The notes: generated by a model from the sequence alone, not told the origin. A DNA stretch of 64,000 nucleotides from G965200765 sp965203865 (GCA_965203865.1 OZ241916.1:1860001-1924000), one strand, 5' to 3'. Positions 8,168-16,889 are shown, numbered from the stretch's first letter. Program-made: numbers and translations.

Positions 8168-8338
8168 CTATTTCCAAACTTCAAGCACATCTACGAAAAG
8201 CACACGAAAGAAAAACAGCAATGCGATACATCCGAACAGCAACCTCACCGTGTCTCTTTCTCCCTCTTCGTTTCTATAGGTAAGTGCATGGTAGGCAACT
8301 GCTCCTGTAACAATTAGAAAAATTATGTCAAATCCCAT
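8168..8338 (-). CDS. 56-residue predicted membrane miniprotein
   Basis: This short frame begins with ATG at 8338 and ends with TAG. It encodes two hydrophobic stretches (about residues 3-18, and 31-50, rich in Leu/Phe) joined by a charged loop 'YRNEEGERDT', then a Trp near the C-terminus. The ordered amphipathic layout, the absence of rare codons, and its position 39 bases downstream of the 214-residue membrane protein on the same strand argue for a real gene. The ribosome-binding site (AAAAGAA) is weak. Function is unknown. It lies in the same islet as the sodium symporter and could be a small accessory subunit of that transporter (inference). Confidence 0.6.
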   Translation of the reverse strand: MGFDIIFLIVTGAVAYHALTYRNEEGERDTVRLLFGCIALLFFFRVLFVDVLEVWK

Positions 8339-8377
8339 TTCTTTTGCAATACTCGCTATTGATTATCCAAAATACTG

Positions 8378-9022
8378 TTAAAAACAAGGTGGAAACATGC
8401 ATGGAAGTTTCAGATACTTGTATGCTAATTCGGCAATCAAAACAAGAATGCACAAAGTACTTACCAAAATAACGGCATATCGAACACCTGCGCGAACTGA
8501 TTCTGGAGTAGCATCTGGCAAATCTGCCACACCAAGCGTAGCCCTGTCCAGTTTTCCGGTATCGCGCAATTGAAATACCATTCGATTGTACTGCCTGACC
8601 CAGTGGGGTACAATTCTGTTAAACATATACCTTGCAAAATGAGACTCTAAAACCTTGTTTGACGGCTGATATCCAAACCACCATTTGTAAGCAAGACCGA
8701 ACAGGTCGAATTCCCGAATTTCAAGTATTGCAGAAATTTCCAGAATATTTTCAATATCAACAGGTAGTGGTTCATCCATACTGGGAAACTTGATGTCATC
8801 ACTGTCTGGCGATGCAGCCCCCATCAACTTGTAGAACCCAAGCAAAACATACATTAAACCAAGCTTCATGTATTTCAGTCCGAATTTCAGATACAAGTAC
8901 AAAAACTTCGGAGCAACCCGTAGATATATCCATCCCATTCTCACGTATAGCAACAAGAATAGTCCCACGCGGTATGCTAAGTACGCCAGCACTAGTATTC
9001 TTTTCTTTAGTGCAGAAATCAT
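8378..9022 (-). CDS. Predicted membrane protein of unknown function
   Basis: A protein of 214 residues that I do not recognise. The N-terminal 70 residues are strongly hydrophobic with repeated Tyr/Leu and regularly spaced Lys/Arg (helices about 8-28 and 33-65). A soluble middle part (about 75-175) contains many acidic residues and the motif 'HWVRQYNRMVFQLRDTG'. A C-terminal helix (about 180-203) ends in 'LPCMFPPCF' with two cysteines. The unusually regular 'YLKFGLKYMKLGLMY' pattern could be an amphipathic membrane-surface helix. It is probably the first gene of a two-gene unit with the 56-residue miniprotein and convergent to the symporter/TPR genes. The ATG start at 9022 fits the onset of hydrophobicity. 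Confidence 0.65.
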   Translation of the reverse strand: MISALKKRILVLAYLAYRVGLFLLLYVRMGWIYLRVAPKFLYLYLKFGLKYMKLGLMYVLLGFYKLMGAASPDSDDIKFPSMDEPLPVDIENILEISAILEIREFDLFGLAYKWWFGYQPSNKVLESHFARYMFNRIVPHWVRQYNRMVFQLRDTGKLDRATLGVADLPDATPESVRAGVRYAVILVSTLCILVLIAELAYKYLKLPCMFPPCF

Positions 9023-9558
9023 GCATCACCAGCCGAATTTTAAAGTGTATTGAGAGAAAATTGATATAAATGCGAATTTTTCAAGATTTTGGATTTTCAC
9101 AGTTGCAAGGGAACTTTATGAATATTACTGCAAAATACTCCCCTTTCCATAAAGCAATTATGGTCAGAAATACAAGTATATTCTCTTTGTCGTTTACTAT
9201 TCAAAAAATGTTGACTAATAAAAGCTTTATAACATTCGGAAAAATGAAATTTCATATTTGACATTGTTATGTGAAACAGACACATCAGGAATTTGAATAG
9301 ATAATCTGCACGACTCGTGCAATTACGGAGTTATCTTTGACCAATTCATAATGAAAATTTTTTCTTTTGAATCGGTTGTTTCGCTATAGGCACAAGAATT
9401 CAAATCAGGAACAGTGTTTTAAACAAAGCCACATTGCAACAAGTATCAGAACGACAAATTTTGCGATACCGACCTAAATTATCAACACTTGGTCATAAAA
9501 TTTTCCTTTTGATGTATTCTATTCAATACCACAGTACCCCCTAACAGGAGACCAATCA
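9023..9558. other. AT-rich intergenic region without a credible gene
   Basis: This stretch of about 540 bases is markedly AT-rich. It should hold the promoter of the 214-residue membrane protein (leftward) and that of the MOSC gene (rightward). The short frames in it lack any domain, ribosome-binding site or compositional support. An AGGAG ribosome-binding site (9546-9550) lies just before the MOSC start. Confidence 0.6.
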
Positions 9559-10026
9559 ATGTCAGAAGCAAAAGTATTAAAAATCTTTATCGCTCCCGAA
9601 GCAGGGGAGGATATGATAGAAATCGATGTGGCAAGCGCTATTGAAAGCAGAGGAATTATTGGTGACCGATACTATGTTTTAAGCGGAACGTTTTCAAAGT
9701 CGAAAATTGAGCCTGACCAGGAAATTACATTGATAGAATCCGAAGCATTCAAGGAATTGAAATCGGTTCATGGGGTGCATCTTGATTATTCGGAATCAAG
9801 AAGAAATGTGGTTACTTCTGACATTGAACTAAATAATTTGGTCGGCAAACAGTTTGTTGTAGGCGGCGCAACTCTGAAGGGAATGCGGCTTTGTGAACCG
9901 TGCGCATATCTGAGCAAGAAAACCGGAAATAGCAAGTTGGTCAAACAGTGGCTTCACCGCGCCGGATTGCGGGCGAGTATAGTCAATAGCGGAAAAATAA
10001 AAGTTGGTGACTCAGTAATCGTTTAA
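9559..10026 (+). CDS. MOSC-domain protein
   Basis: A stand-alone MOSC (molybdenum cofactor sulfurase C-terminal) domain protein of 155 residues, a usual length. It shows the family's 'RGIIGDRYYV' near residues 32-41, 'TLIESEAF' (about 58-65), 'RRNVVT' (about 81-86) and the conserved cysteine in 'MRLCEPCAYL' (about 111-120). The C-terminal strand 'IKVGDSVIV' closes the domain. MOSC proteins bind molybdenum cofactor-type ligands or sulfur carriers. The specific role of this single-domain type is not known. It is preceded by an AGGAG ribosome-binding site and is convergent with purA 20 bases downstream. Confidence 0.88.
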   Translation: MSEAKVLKIFIAPEAGEDMIEIDVASAIESRGIIGDRYYVLSGTFSKSKIEPDQEITLIESEAFKELKSVHGVHLDYSESRRNVVTSDIELNNLVGKQFVVGGATLKGMRLCEPCAYLSKKTGNSKLVKQWLHRAGLRASIVNSGKIKVGDSVIV

Positions 10027-10046
10027 TTTGTCGGAAAATAACCAAC

Positions 10047-11339
10047 TCATTCAAATATTGATTGGAGAATGATCGTATCTTTACGGTCTGGTCCAGTAGA
10101 TATCAAATGAACAGGAACTTCAGTCAATTCCGAAATTTTCTCTATATAATCCTTCGCTTTACTGGGCAATTCACTGTATTTCGTAATTCCTCGCGTAGGC
10201 TCTCGCCATCCGGCCATTGTTTCGTAAACGGCTTCACACTCGCTTAGTCGTTTTGCACTGGAAGGTAGGTTATCTAACAACTCTCCATGAGTACGATAAC
10301 CGGTACAAATTTGAATTTCCTCCATTTTATCCAGAACATCCAGCTTCGTAATGCATAAGCCACTAAAGTTGTTTTGTTGTTGTGCACGACGAACCAGTAC
10401 AGAATCAAACCAGCCGCATCGGCGAGGACGACCTGTTGTAGCTCCAAACTCTTGACCCTGCTCTGCCAGAAGTTCCCCAACGCCCCCAAAGATTTCAGTT
10501 GGAAAGGGACCCGCACCAACACGAGTTGCATAAGCTTTCACAATACCCATCGCATAGCCTATTTTTGAAGGTGCAATTCCGGCACCGGTAGCTACTGCCC
10601 CAATTCCTGTGTTGGAAGATGTTACATAAGGATACGTCCCATGGTCTATGTCCAGCATTACACCCTGCGCTCCTTCAAACAGCACCTTTTTACCGCATTT
10701 GATAAATGAGGCCACTTCTGTACTTACATCCGCTACCATGGGCTTGATTTTTTCAGCAATGGACAAAAGCGTATCCGTAGTTTTGACAGCATCTACTCCA
10801 TTAACACCCAACTGCTGTCGAAGAGAAAAGTTGTGGACTTCAACTAAATCCTTAATTTTGCTCTCAACACCATCGTTTGAATACAACTCGTGGATTCTCA
10901 ATCCGCGCCGGGCGATTTTGTCCTCATATGCAGGTCCAATACCCCGACCTGTTGTACCAATGGCACTTGTCCCCCTTGCGGCTTCCCGCGCTTTGTCCAG
11001 AGCTACATGACTCGGAAGAATCAGAGAGCAGTCTTCACTAACCCTCAATCGAGAACAAACGTCCCCAAATTTTTCTTGAATCATTTCAATTTCATCAATT
11101 AATGCTTCAAGAGAAACAACAACTCCATTGCCAATGAATCCAATAACTTGTTCATGCATGATTCCTGCCGGAATCAAATGCAACACAATCTTCCTACCCT
11201 CATTCACTAGAGTATGTCCAGCATTGTGACCACCCTGAAATCGAACAACGCCGTTTACATTCTCACTCAAAAAATCGACAATCTTTCCTTTGCCTTCATC
11301 GCCCCACTGAGCACCAATAACAACGGCTGTTTGAGTCAT
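10047..11339 (-). CDS. purA: Adenylosuccinate synthetase PurA
   Basis: A cytoplasmic enzyme joining IMP and aspartate with GTP to make adenylosuccinate, the first committed step to AMP. Its 430 residues match the family. The GTP/Mg loop 'GAQWGDEGKGK' is at residues 9-19 with the catalytic Asp and 'GGHNAGHT' (36-43). Other family motifs are 'GTTGRGIGPAYEDK' and the 'TTGRPRRCGWFD' region that binds IMP. It is the last gene of the long leftward run and lies 18 bases after hisZ, so it is probably in the hfq-hfl operon. In relatives tRNA-Leu follows directly, whereas here an islet intervenes. Confidence 0.97.
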   Translation of the reverse strand: MTQTAVVIGAQWGDEGKGKIVDFLSENVNGVVRFQGGHNAGHTLVNEGRKIVLHLIPAGIMHEQVIGFIGNGVVVSLEALIDEIEMIQEKFGDVCSRLRVSEDCSLILPSHVALDKAREAARGTSAIGTTGRGIGPAYEDKIARRGLRIHELYSNDGVESKIKDLVEVHNFSLRQQLGVNGVDAVKTTDTLLSIAEKIKPMVADVSTEVASFIKCGKKVLFEGAQGVMLDIDHGTYPYVTSSNTGIGAVATGAGIAPSKIGYAMGIVKAYATRVGAGPFPTEIFGGVGELLAEQGQEFGATTGRPRRCGWFDSVLVRRAQQQNNFSGLCITKLDVLDKMEEIQICTGYRTHGELLDNLPSSAKRLSECEAVYETMAGWREPTRGITKYSELPSKAKDYIEKISELTEVPVHLISTGPDRKDTIILQSIFE

Positions 11340-11357
11340 GATGAAATTTCAAATGAA

Positions 11358-12530
11358 TCAGATTATGGGTTGCACTGACCAATTTTGACCGCTTTGAACA
11401 AGCACTCGGTCACATAGCTTAAGTAGCGCCCTGCGATTTTCTCCAGGCAGTTCTTGAATGATTCGCTCCCCTTCTGCAAACAACTTCTCAATCTCACTGG
11501 CAGGCGGATTGGAATTCAGCTGCACCAATATTGGTTTTTTGTTCTTGTTCTGGTTGCCTTGAAGAAGCAATTTTAAATCTCCGCTAAATCCAGTAGCCGG
11601 GCAAGGAGTTCCGTACGCTGACATTACAGAGTCATACCGCCCACCCTTGGAAACTGCTTGTCCGTATCCCGGCACATAGGCCGAAAAAACCACGCCTGTG
11701 TGATATCGATATCCACCGACTTGTGCAAAATCAAAATGCAATGTCAAGTCTTTGTTTTGCTCACCAACTTTCTTTAGTATTAATGCAAACTCACTGAGCT
11801 TGTTGTCAAGACTTTCGGACAACCCGATTAATGTTTTTTGTGCCGCCTCAAACTCTTGGATACTTCCATTCAGTTCTGTCAGAGTTAGTACAAGTTGCAA
11901 ATTTTCATCAGATACATTGTTCATTTTTGCAAACAATTCAAAGTCAGGTTTTGATTTCCGTTGAAGGATGCTTAATACCTCTTCTTCAAATTCATCGCCC
12001 AGTGCCAGCCTTTGATAAATTTCATCAAAAATACCAACATGTCCTATTGATAGAAAAACAGATTCCGCACCGGCAACGCGAAGTGTTTCCACCATAAGTC
12101 GAATAACTTCACAATCGGCATCCGGTGAATCTGAGCCAAACAGTTCAGCCCCGTACTGCAATTGTTCCCTGGTTCCCCCGACATTCAAAGGCCGCGCCAA
12201 TAAAGTTGAACCAAAGTAACATAGTCGAACCGAGGTTTCCTGAACAGGCATGTGCATAGCGGCTATCTGGGCAACTTGCGGGGTCATGTCTGCCCGAATT
12301 CCAAATAGTCGGCCGCTCATGTGGTCTGGCGACTTCACTGTAAGGACATCCAGATCTCCATTTGTCCCGCACAGCAAAGATTCAAGGAAGTCCGCAAGAG
12401 GCGGGACAACTAGCTCATATCCATTCCTGTACAGACAGTCCAGCAAACTACGACGCTTTTGCTCCAGTTCCCAACTGTCATCAGGTAGAATTTGTTCAAC
12501 GCCTTCCAGTTGTGTCCAGTTTTTCCTCAT
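11358..12530 (-). CDS. hisZ: ATP phosphoribosyltransferase regulatory subunit HisZ
   Basis: HisZ is a paralogue of histidyl-tRNA synthetase without tRNA-charging activity. It joins short-form HisG to make the first enzyme of histidine synthesis and provides histidine feedback. The protein has class II synthetase-like motifs: 'DFLESL', 'VLTVKSPDHMSGRLFGIRADMTPQVAQ' in part, and 'VSKGGRYDSVM'. It lacks the HisRS anticodon-binding domain. HisG is not in the window. I place the start at ATG 12530, because family members begin close to 'WTQLEGVEQILPD'. The frame stays open to a TTG at 12575, which would add 15 unsupported residues. The gene lies between DUF2065 and purA, the expected place in non-enteric gammaproteobacteria. 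Confidence 0.92.
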   Translation of the reverse strand: MRKNWTQLEGVEQILPDDSWELEQKRRSLLDCLYRNGYELVVPPLADFLESLLCGTNGDLDVLTVKSPDHMSGRLFGIRADMTPQVAQIAAMHMPVQETSVRLCYFGSTLLARPLNVGGTREQLQYGAELFGSDSPDADCEVIRLMVETLRVAGAESVFLSIGHVGIFDEIYQRLALGDEFEEEVLSILQRKSKPDFELFAKMNNVSDENLQLVLTLTELNGSIQEFEAAQKTLIGLSESLDNKLSEFALILKKVGEQNKDLTLHFDFAQVGGYRYHTGVVFSAYVPGYGQAVSKGGRYDSVMSAYGTPCPATGFSGDLKLLLQGNQNKNKKPILVQLNSNPPASEIEKLFAEGERIIQELPGENRRALLKLCDRVLVQSGQNWSVQPII

Positions 12531-12581
12531 ATTACATTCCGGACCAAAGGGACTTGGCAGTCCCGAATTTAACAAACTGTG

Positions 12582-12782
12582 CTAAAACCAACCAGCTAGC
12601 CAAAGAACAATCAGGCCTATTGAAATACCGAAAACTCCGATTTGCCTCAATTTTGCCGTACTCAACTCCAACACCATTTTCGAAAATCTACGAATGTTAT
12701 TCGGCAACGCCAGCGCCATGATTCCTTCAAATACGCAAATCAACCCGAAGGCTGACAACAGTATTTCCCACTTGCTCATCAA
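12582..12782 (-). CDS. DUF2065 (YjeT-like) small inner-membrane protein
   Basis: A protein of 66 residues with two transmembrane helices (about 6-26 and 45-64) separated by 'LPNNIRRFSKMVLELSTAKL', which contains the conserved basic stretch of the DUF2065 family. Its function is unknown, and its constant position directly after hflC in proteobacteria suggests a link to the HflKC-FtsH complex. It lies 15 bases after hflC and is probably co-transcribed. Two adjacent ATG codons (residues 1 and 2) make the start ambiguous by one codon. Confidence 0.9.
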   Translation of the reverse strand: MMSKWEILLSAFGLICVFEGIMALALPNNIRRFSKMVLELSTAKLRQIGVFGISIGLIVLWLAGWF

Positions 12783-12797
12783 GTGCGTTCGGTAGCA

Positions 12798-13676
12798 CTA
12801 CTCGGATCTGCCTGGAATAGCGCCTTTGAAATATTCAAAAAACTCTGAATTGGGTTCAAGAATCAGCAAGTCGTCCTGATTGGCAAATGTTGTTTGGTAT
12901 GCATTCAAGCTTCGGTACAACTTGTAAAAGCCAGGGTCTCTTCCAAATGCAGTCGCATAGGTCAATGTAGCTGTTGCATCGCCTTCGCCGCGAATTTCCT
13001 GAGCATCCCGATATGCATTTGCAAGAGTAATTTCCCTCTGCCGGTCGGCATCTGCACGGATTCGCTCAGCCGCTTCAGCACCTTTTGCCCGAAGTTCCTT
13101 AGCCACTCTGGCTCGCTCTGCCTCCATACGGCTATAGACACGTTCACTGACTTCAGGGTCAAGGTCAACCCGCTTTAGCCGTACATCAACTACTTCCACA
13201 CCAAATTCCCCTGCTTCCTCGTCTACGCCTCTTCGAACAAGTTCCATAATTTTTGCGCGATCGCCTGAGATCACATCCTGAACTGCCCGCTTGCCGAATT
13301 CCTGCCGCAAACTGTCATTCACGCGCTGTGCCAGACGGGCCCGAACATTAGACGGCAAGCCTCCAACTGTGACATAGTATTTCGCCACGTCCCGGATGCG
13401 CCACTTGGCAAAAGAATCAACAACCAGATTTTTCTTTTCCCCTGTCAGGTAAAGTTCGGGGTCGGCATCCATTGTCTGAATGCGAGCATCAAAAAACTGA
13501 ACGCTATTGATGAAAGGCTTCTTAAAATGCAGGCCCGGATTGTCGTGTGAACGAACAATTCTTCCGAATTGAAAAACAATTGCCTTCTCCCTCTCGTCCA
13601 CAAAGTACACTGTCTCAAATGTCAAGACACCCAGTACGATTACGAGAACTCCTATCAATATTGATTTAAATGACAT
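12798..13676 (-). CDS. hflC: FtsH-modulating protein HflC (SPFH/band 7 family)
   Basis: HflC pairs with HflK in a large periplasm-facing membrane cage around the FtsH protease and modulates its access to substrates. The protein (292 residues) has one N-terminal transmembrane helix (about 4-24). Its SPFH/band 7 domain contains 'VDEREKAIVFQFGRIVR' (about 26-42), followed by a long Ala/Arg/Glu-rich coiled coil (about 170-240) with 'RMEAERARVAKELRAKG'. The length is close to the E. coli protein. It starts 27 bases after hflK and is followed by DUF2065. No unusual feature is seen. Confidence 0.96.
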   Translation of the reverse strand: MSFKSILIGVLVIVLGVLTFETVYFVDEREKAIVFQFGRIVRSHDNPGLHFKKPFINSVQFFDARIQTMDADPELYLTGEKKNLVVDSFAKWRIRDVAKYYVTVGGLPSNVRARLAQRVNDSLRQEFGKRAVQDVISGDRAKIMELVRRGVDEEAGEFGVEVVDVRLKRVDLDPEVSERVYSRMEAERARVAKELRAKGAEAAERIRADADRQREITLANAYRDAQEIRGEGDATATLTYATAFGRDPGFYKLYRSLNAYQTTFANQDDLLILEPNSEFFEYFKGAIPGRSE

Positions 13677-13703
13677 GAATTTGCCTCACTTTAAAACTTG
13701 TCT

Positions 13704-14945
13704 TTATCCGCCTACACGACCTGATCGGTCGTCGCTACGACCCGAGCGACCTGTATCGGATGTTAATCCCGGCGATAAGCCAGTCTGCGATGCGCCATCC
13801 CCGACTCCAATATTGTCGAATTCCGACCCGGCACTGTTTCGTCTCTGCAAGATCTGATCCAGCGGCAAGTAAATAATATTGTTGCCGCCCTTTTGGTCAA
13901 TAATCAGCTTTGTGGAATTGCTAAGAACTTGTTCAAGAGACTCGATATACAAGCGATCCCGAGTAATTTCAGGAGCCTTTCGATATTCATCGTGAATTTG
14001 CTCAAACCGCGAAGCCTCACCCTCTGCCCTTGCAATTACACTTGCTTTGTAAGCTTCCGCTTCTTGTACAATTCGGGCAGCCTGTCCCCGAGCTCGTGGA
14101 ATAACATCATTGAAGTACGCTTCAGCTTCGTTTTTCAATCGCTCCTCATCTTCTCTTGCTTTTACCGCATCGTCAAACGCTGCTTTTACTTCTGCAGGCG
14201 GTTGAGCATTTTGCATCTCGACTGCACGAATGTTAACTCCGGTCTTGTACCGGTCAAGAATCTCCTGAAGCAAAACCTTTGTTCCTTGTGCGATTTCTGC
14301 ACGTCCCTCGGTAATGACAAAATCCATAGTGCTTCCGCCAACAATTTCCCGAACCGCGCTTTCTGTTGCCTGTCGAACAACCAAATGCAACGGATCGCTG
14401 ACGTTGAACAGCATATCCTTGGGATCCTTGATGTCATATTGAACAGCAAACTGAATGTCAATAATGTTTTCGTCGGCAGTCAGCATCAGTGCTTCCCGCG
14501 TTACCGGTGTAAGTGTTTGGGTACGGTCATTCACACGGTAGCCTGCCTCCACTGTATTGACCTTTTGCACATTGACGATCAACACTTCTTCAATTGGAAC
14601 AGGATAATGCCATCGAAGTCCTGCACCAGTTGTTCGGGTATACTTGCCAAACCTCAGTTCAACGCCTTGCTCACCTTGGTCCACGACATACAATCCACTT
14701 GCGAACCACAAACCAAGTGCAACAATAATTACACCCGTAACCAGCGCGCGACTTGGACTGCGGCCGCCACCCGAATGTATTGGTGTCGTACCGCCTCCTC
14801 CTCCGGACTTTCGGATGCCTCCGAAAATTCCGGAAAACTTCTTGCGAACATCACTTACGATATCATCAAGATCCGGAGGACCAGATTGACCGCTGTCGCC
14901 CGGCTTCCGTTGCCGGTGTTTTGAATCGGGTTCATCCCAAGGCAT
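13704..14945 (-). CDS. hflK: FtsH-modulating protein HflK (SPFH/band 7 family)
   Basis: Partner of HflC in the FtsH-associated membrane complex. Of 413 residues, the first 75 form a Gly/Pro/Ser-rich cytoplasmic tail with 'GGGGG'-like runs. One transmembrane helix follows (about 70-88), then the SPFH domain beginning 'LYVVDQGEQGVELRFGKY', and a coiled coil ('ARIVQEAEAYKASVIARAEGEA', part). The C-terminus is again low-complexity and Asp/Arg/Gly-rich. It has a strong ribosome-binding site AAGGAG about 9 bases before ATG 14945. A gap of nearly 300 bases to hflX upstream leaves room for a separate hflKC promoter. Confidence 0.96.
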   Translation of the reverse strand: MPWDEPDSKHRQRKPGDSGQSGPPDLDDIVSDVRKKFSGIFGGIRKSGGGGGTTPIHSGGGRSPSRALVTGVIIVALGLWFASGLYVVDQGEQGVELRFGKYTRTTGAGLRWHYPVPIEEVLIVNVQKVNTVEAGYRVNDRTQTLTPVTREALMLTADENIIDIQFAVQYDIKDPKDMLFNVSDPLHLVVRQATESAVREIVGGSTMDFVITEGRAEIAQGTKVLLQEILDRYKTGVNIRAVEMQNAQPPAEVKAAFDDAVKAREDEERLKNEAEAYFNDVIPRARGQAARIVQEAEAYKASVIARAEGEASRFEQIHDEYRKAPEITRDRLYIESLEQVLSNSTKLIIDQKGGNNIIYLPLDQILQRRNSAGSEFDNIGVGDGASQTGLSPGLTSDTGRSGRSDDRSGRVGG

Positions 14946-15238
14946 AAAAAATTTTACTCCTTCTCGCCCATATTGAATGAAAGACGAGTACTACGTGTGA
15001 ATTTATCAAGTATAGATTATGGAGACCATCTCCAATTTATCAACTCATTATACGTAAGAATGAGAAATTAATAGCAATATATCGTGTAATTCTACAATGT
15101 TATTTAAACTCAATCTGACTTCGCAATTCAATCTGGCAATTTGGCTGCCTGTATAACAGCTATTTGCTTGGCAAAATGCTACACTGATTTACTGTCCGGT
15201 CAATACTCCTGTGCTTTGTACTTGCGAATGCTGTTCAC
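14946..15238. other. Intergenic region between hflX and hflK
   Basis: No coding frame is credible here. It is the only sizeable gap inside the hfq-purA run, so it probably holds the promoter for hflKC-DUF2065-hisZ-purA. I found no hexamer pair good enough to name. Confidence 0.5.
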
Positions 15239-16573
15239 TTACAATTCTTCATGGGTTTCCTGAATATCAAACTCAGGCTTGACTCTCCAATACTCTTCCC
15301 TGAATTCCCGATTCGAAACTAGCCAGCCAAAATCTCTGGGGGACAATTCAACTTCAAGCAAAGCGTCGCCGGATTCAGTGACACTTTCATTTGTGACTCC
15401 AAGCTTGTCATATACATTCGACCTCAACTTGCCGGCGCAAGCCGGCAGACAAATACTTCCTGCCCGGCGTTCGGAACGAAAAATTTGTCCCAAAGCCGTT
15501 ATCAGTAAATTTATCCCCTCGCCGGTCTTCGATGATAACCATATTCGCCTTATGTCCCCTTGTTCATCGTATTGAACTCGTGAAGCATCACCTGTCAAAT
15601 CTATCTTGTTGTAAACCACCAATCGGGGGATATTTGCAGCATCAATCTCTTCCAGCACTTCTTCAACATTGGATTTTCGAGCCTCTACATCAGAATTGGA
15701 AACATCAATTACCTGAATAACCACTGCCGCACTGGATACTTCCTCAAGCGTGGCATGAAACGCTGAAACCAGACTATGCGGAAGCTCGCGTATAAATCCG
15801 ACTGTATCCAAAACAATCACAGCACCATAGCCCGGAAGTTCAACTTGCCTTAGTGTGGGATCCAGAGTCGAGAACAACTTGTCCGCTGAGTAAACGTTTG
15901 CGCCACTCAAGCGATTAAACAGGGATGACTTCCCGGCGTTGGTGTAGCCAACCAGTGCTACCGTTGGAAATGGAACTTTTTCCCTGCTTCTGCGGCGCAA
16001 TTGACGCTGTACCCGAATACGCTCCAAACGCTTGGTCAATGTCTTGATGCGCCGTGAAATCAAACGTCGGTCAGTTTCCAGCTGTGTTTCACCCGGTCCT
16101 CGTAAACCAATACCGCCTTTTTGTCTTTCAAGGTGTGTCCAGCCTCGAACCAGTCTCGTTGAAATGTGCTGCAACTGCGCCAACTCAATTTGAAGCTGTC
16201 CCTCGCGGCTTGATGCTCTCTGTGCAAATATGTCCAAAATCAAACCAGTTCGGTCAATAACCGGGCATTGAATTGCACGCTCAAGATTTCGTTCTTGAAT
16301 CGGCGTAATGGGGTAGTCAACCACCACCAAAGTCGCTTCGCACTCCAGTACCTGTTGTCGAAGTTCTTCACACTTTCCCTGCCCAATCAGTGTTGGGCTA
16401 TGCCTGGCAGGCCGTCTGGCAATAATGGCACCTGCAACCTCGGTATCAGCCGATTCGGCTAGCAATCGAATTTCTTCCAGATCTTCCAATCCGCAATTAT
16501 GGCGTCCCGAAGTTAGTCCAACTAATACGACTCGTTCGCGACTGGCTTCTTCGGGCAGACTGTTCTGTTTCAA
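15239..16573 (-). CDS. hflX: Ribosome-associated GTPase HflX
   Basis: HflX binds the 50S subunit and splits stalled or hibernating ribosomes. The protein (444 residues) has the N-terminal HflX domain with 'GQGKCEEL' (about 62-69) and the diagnostic 'GPGETQLETDRRLI' (about 156-169). A coiled region comes next, then the G domain with G1 'GYTNAGKSS', switch and G3 'DTVGFIRELP', and G4 'NKID'. A C-terminal domain carries the remainder. It follows hfq by 61 bases, the conserved hfq-hflX pairing. Compared with enteric HflX, nothing essential is missing. Confidence 0.96.
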   Translation of the reverse strand: MKQNSLPEEASRERVVLVGLTSGRHNCGLEDLEEIRLLAESADTEVAGAIIARRPARHSPTLIGQGKCEELRQQVLECEATLVVVDYPITPIQERNLERAIQCPVIDRTGLILDIFAQRASSREGQLQIELAQLQHISTRLVRGWTHLERQKGGIGLRGPGETQLETDRRLISRRIKTLTKRLERIRVQRQLRRRSREKVPFPTVALVGYTNAGKSSLFNRLSGANVYSADKLFSTLDPTLRQVELPGYGAVIVLDTVGFIRELPHSLVSAFHATLEEVSSAAVVIQVIDVSNSDVEARKSNVEEVLEEIDAANIPRLVVYNKIDLTGDASRVQYDEQGDIRRIWLSSKTGEGINLLITALGQIFRSERRAGSICLPACAGKLRSNVYDKLGVTNESVTESGDALLEVELSPRDFGWLVSNREFREEYWRVKPEFDIQETHEEL

Positions 16574-16634
16574 ACTACGAAAGACTACTCCTTGTACAAA
16601 TAGATGCAGATTTACTGCCTAAAAATCGGCAGCA

Positions 16635-16889
16635 TTAGCTATCCATGGATTTAGGTTCTGGCCTCGTCAAAGTAATCGAGCGCGCAGGAACAATCGTTGA
16701 AATTGCGTGCTTGTAAACAATTTGACTCACACTAGCTTTCAAGACGATGACAAAACGATCGAAAGATTCAATCTGCCCCTGAAGTTTTACTCCATTCACA
16801 AGATAGATCCATACCGGTGTTTTTTGTTTTCTCAACTCGTTTAATATTGGGTCCTGTATGGACGTGCTTTTTTGACTAACCTTCATCAT
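16635..16889 (-). CDS. hfq: RNA chaperone Hfq
   Basis: Hfq is a hexameric Sm-like ring that pairs small RNAs with target mRNAs. The protein (84 residues) carries Sm1 'VWIYLVNGVKLQGQIESFDRFVI' (split across residues about 26-48) and Sm2 with the signature 'YKHAISTIVP' (about 59-68) that lines the proximal U-binding face. The N-terminal 'SIQDPILNELRKQK' differs from the enteric QDPFLNALRRER. The basic rim patch is therefore RKQK instead of RRER, which keeps positive charge but may change rim RNA contacts. The C-terminal tail is short, about 15 residues, compared with about 35 in E. coli. An AAGGGG ribosome-binding site lies 6 bases before the start. The gene sits between miaA and hflX, the standard order. 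Confidence 0.97.
   Translation of the reverse strand: MMKVSQKSTSIQDPILNELRKQKTPVWIYLVNGVKLQGQIESFDRFVIVLKASVSQIVYKHAISTIVPARSITLTRPEPKSMDS

Noticed and set aside
9070..9261. Short frames on both strands in the gap upstream of the MOSC gene
   Set aside because: Composition is that of AT-rich spacer, with no ribosome-binding site, membrane pattern or motif.
13893..14924. Long plus-strand open frame of 343 codons opposite hflK
   Set aside because: It lies entirely antisense to a well-conserved hflK gene, is cysteine/serine rich with no domain, and has no neighbours on that strand.
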